A model generated the notes under the pieces. That model saw only the letters and a list, made by a program, of their open reading frames with translations, was not told the DNA's origin and made no database searches. A stretch of DNA of 45,674 bases from Hydrogenovibrio sp. (GTDB lineage Bacteria > Pseudomonadota > Gammaproteobacteria > Thiomicrospirales > Thiomicrospiraceae): positions 1-45,674 of the forward strand of contig WFMZ01000011.1 in NCBI GenBank assembly GCA_015484555.1, in the 5' to 3' direction. Shown piece by piece: positions 43,788 to 45,674 of this stretch; within the stretch, counting starts at the first letter, position 1; the number at the start of each line of letters is the position of its first letter. The position numbers and the translations under genes were made by a program.

Positions 43788-45674
43788 TTAAACTAACACA
43801 CCAGGATAGTTAGCAATACCAGGGTTGTTCTTCACACCCTTAAGCTTAGGATTGTTTACCTTCTTAAGCTTAGTTGAACCTTTATGGTTACGTAAGTAAG
43901 AGGCAGCAACATCCCACATTAGACGACCGTCGCCTATCGCTTCTACTTGTGCCCAACCAGCTACAGAGTAAGTCTTATTAGCTTCTAACGGCATTCCGTT
44001 ATCTAAACGCATTTCAGAAATACGGTTACCAAACTTGGCATTCGGTGCACAAGTGTAGTCCATACCACCTAAACGAACCATATCACCACCTGACTGAAGA
44101 TAGGGGTCTTTCTGGAATAAGTTTTCACAAATTCCTTCTAAGATATCTTTCATGGCTGCACCCGTTACTTCAGACTTATAAGTTTCACCATAGGTCATTG
44201 AGGTCTCATCCATCACGCTTTTCATGGTAATCATTTCACCTGCTAGGACTGATGGCCCCCAACGAACACCGGCAGACATTGCAATTTGTGTATCGTGCTC
44301 TTCACGAAGAGAGTTCACAATAATCTGATCCCATGTTCCCATAAAGTTACCTCGACGGTATAGCGTATCTTCTGCTACGGCTAGTTCTTCACCTAAAATT
44401 TCGCCGTAGGTCTTACCTAAACGATCTTTGTTGGTGTAAGCGTCAGGACGACGAGATTCGATAACATGCTCGTCATACTTCGTAGCATCAAGTCTGCCAA
44501 GGAATGCTTCTACTTCTTTGTCGGCGGTTAGTTGGTTTGAGAATACGGGTAGTAATGTGTAGTTGATATCGCGTAACTTGCCGTTTTGGATATCTAAATC
44601 CATGCAAGCAACATATTTTCCGTTAGAACCTGCGTTGGTTACGTGACATACGCCACCTTCTGGGGTCTTAACGGGGGTTGTTTTTGAAATACCGTCATGA
44701 GTGTGACCACCAAATATTGCGTCAATTCCGCTTATGCGAGAAGCCATTTTAAGGTCTACGTCCATACCGTTGTGAGAAATCATCACAACTGCGGCTACTT
44801 TTTCTTGTGCACGGATTGTGTTTACCGTTTCCTGTAAAGCATCTTCACGAAGCCCGAAAGACCAGTCTGGAAAATTAGACTGTGGGTTGGCATTTGCTGT
44901 ACGCGGGAATGCTTGACCGACAATAGCAATACGCTCGCCATTAATAACTTTGATGGTGTAAGGTTTAAAGGCTCGAGCATCGTCTTCATCATAAAGACCT
45001 ATACCATCATAACGTTCTGTCATTTCACGGTATTCGTCACCGAATAAAGAATCTTCTTTAATACGTATGTTCTGTGCTAAAAATTCACCTTTAAAGTCCT
45101 TCAGGTTAGAGAGTACTTCTTTTTCATGATAGGTGAATTCCCAGTGACCTGTCATGATGTCAACACCTAGAATATTTGAGGCTTCAACCATGTCTTTAGC
45201 ACGTGTCCACAAGGCTGTTGCTGAACCTTGCCATAAATCGCCACCATCCATCAATAAGGTATTGTCACGACCGCCAGCGGCTTCTCGCAACTTGTCTAGT
45301 AGGGTTTTAATGTGAGAAAACCCGCCAAGCTTGCCATACTGTTCGGAAGCATCTTGGAAGTTTAAATAACTAAAAGCGTGTGCTAAAGCGGTATGTTCTT
45401 TAATACCAAGCTCTTTCAATAGTTTTTTACCCACTACGTGAGGAAGCTTACCATAGGCAGGCCCAACACCTAGGTTGACATTAGGCTCTCGGAAATAAAT
45501 TGGCTTTAATTGAGCATGGGTATCGGTAATGTGTAATAAACGCACTTTACCTTTCATAGGTAAATCATACATTGCTGATGATGCTGCTTCGCCTTTAGCA
45601 CCAGATGGGCTAGAAGACATTGCATTTGCTGTACCAGGTAACATACCTGCAGCAGCTGCTAAAGACATTACATG
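43788..45674 (-). CDS. soxB: SoxB thiosulfohydrolase, 5' end cut by the window
   Basis: SoxB is the periplasmic di-manganese enzyme that releases sulfate from the SoxY-bound thiosulfate intermediate. The metallophosphatase motifs are LLHITDTHAQLKP, LLMDGGDLWQG, TGHWEFTYHE (the SoxB-specific form), MISHNGMDVD and FGGHTHDG, with the nucleotidase-type C-terminal domain (VMDETSMTYGETYKSEVTG). The reading frame stays open to the window edge and the visible N-terminus (AAAAGMLPGTANAM) looks like the end of a Tat signal peptide. The true start is therefore outside the window, and the internal ATG at 45668 is not the start. No other sox gene is present in the window; soxB standing apart from soxXYZA is known in this bacterial group. 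Confidence 0.95.
   Translation of the reverse strand, partial: HVMSLAAAAGMLPGTANAMSSSPSGAKGEAASSAMYDLPMKGKVRLLHITDTHAQLKPIYFREPNVNLGVGPAYGKLPHVVGKKLLKELGIKEHTALAHAFSYLNFQDASEQYGKLGGFSHIKTLLDKLREAAGGRDNTLLMDGGDLWQGSATALWTRAKDMVEASNILGVDIMTGHWEFTYHEKEVLSNLKDFKGEFLAQNIRIKEDSLFGDEYREMTERYDGIGLYDEDDARAFKPYTIKVINGERIAIVGQAFPRTANANPQSNFPDWSFGLREDALQETVNTIRAQEKVAAVVMISHNGMDVDLKMASRISGIDAIFGGHTHDGISKTTPVKTPEGGVCHVTNAGSNGKYVACMDLDIQNGKLRDINYTLLPVFSNQLTADKEVEAFLGRLDATKYDEHVIESRRPDAYTNKDRLGKTYGEILGEELAVAEDTLYRRGNFMGTWDQIIVNSLREEHDTQIAMSAGVRWGPSVLAGEMITMKSVMDETSMTYGETYKSEVTGAAMKDILEGICENLFQKDPYLQSGGDMVRLGGMDYTCAPNAKFGNRISEMRLDNGMPLEANKTYSVAGWAQVEAIGDGRLMWDVAASYLRNHKGSTKLKKVNNPKLKGVKNNPGIANYPGVLV

Noticed and set aside
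45603-45668. The ATG at 45668 as the soxB start
   Set aside because: The frame continues upstream to the window edge, and the protein there begins in the middle of what looks like a Tat signal peptide without its twin-arginine part.

Overview
The window looks like chromosomal DNA from a low-GC, motile, sulfur-oxidising gammaproteobacterium. The polar-type flagellar cluster (with flgT and cheV), the soxB gene at the right edge, and the housekeeping gene set best fit the Thiomicrospira / Thiomicrorhabdus / Hydrogenovibrio group. That placement is an inference from gene content and was not tested by a search. No tRNA, rRNA, CRISPR array, insertion sequence or phage gene was seen.

Left part (1-13.3 kb): flagellin glycosylation. 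A Maf-type (DUF115) glycosyltransferase on the + strand converges on a tight minus-strand operon that reads, in transcription order, mltC-like transglycosylase, legB, legC, legH, a DUF2920 alpha/beta hydrolase, legI, legG, an unrecognised glycosyltransferase-like gene, legF and ptmE. Together these can make a CMP-activated nonulosonic acid of the legionaminic type from a GDP-GlcNAc-like precursor, and Maf would transfer it to flagellin.

Middle part (13.3-29.7 kb): flagellar rod, hook and ring genes on the minus strand (flgBCDE, flgFGH, flgIJKL), then flgT and cheV. Divergent from cheV are flgA, flgM, flgN, a PilZ-domain gene and a small outer-membrane-type protein. Three near-consensus sigma-54 promoters lie before flgB, flgF and flgI. 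A sigma-28-type promoter lies before flgM. A second, consensus sigma-28 promoter sits on the opposite strand in the flgH-flgI gap. Directly downstream of it is a sequence that can fold into a three-way-junction RNA. This is the strongest candidate for something undescribed.

Right part (29.7-45.7 kb): housekeeping genes (cysS, glnS, two cyclophilins, lpxH, a CPA1-type antiporter, rhlE, a biotin ligase, an rRNA-methyltransferase-like gene), then a c-type cytochrome, a poly-HAMP chemoreceptor co-transcribed with a periplasmic rhodanese, and a 5'-truncated soxB.

An exact 12-bp core, CCACCCCTGGCG, followed by a T tract, occurs six times in the window. Three copies are in coding sequence, in three different reading phases, and three are intergenic; both orientations occur. 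It is a dispersed DNA-level motif of unknown role.
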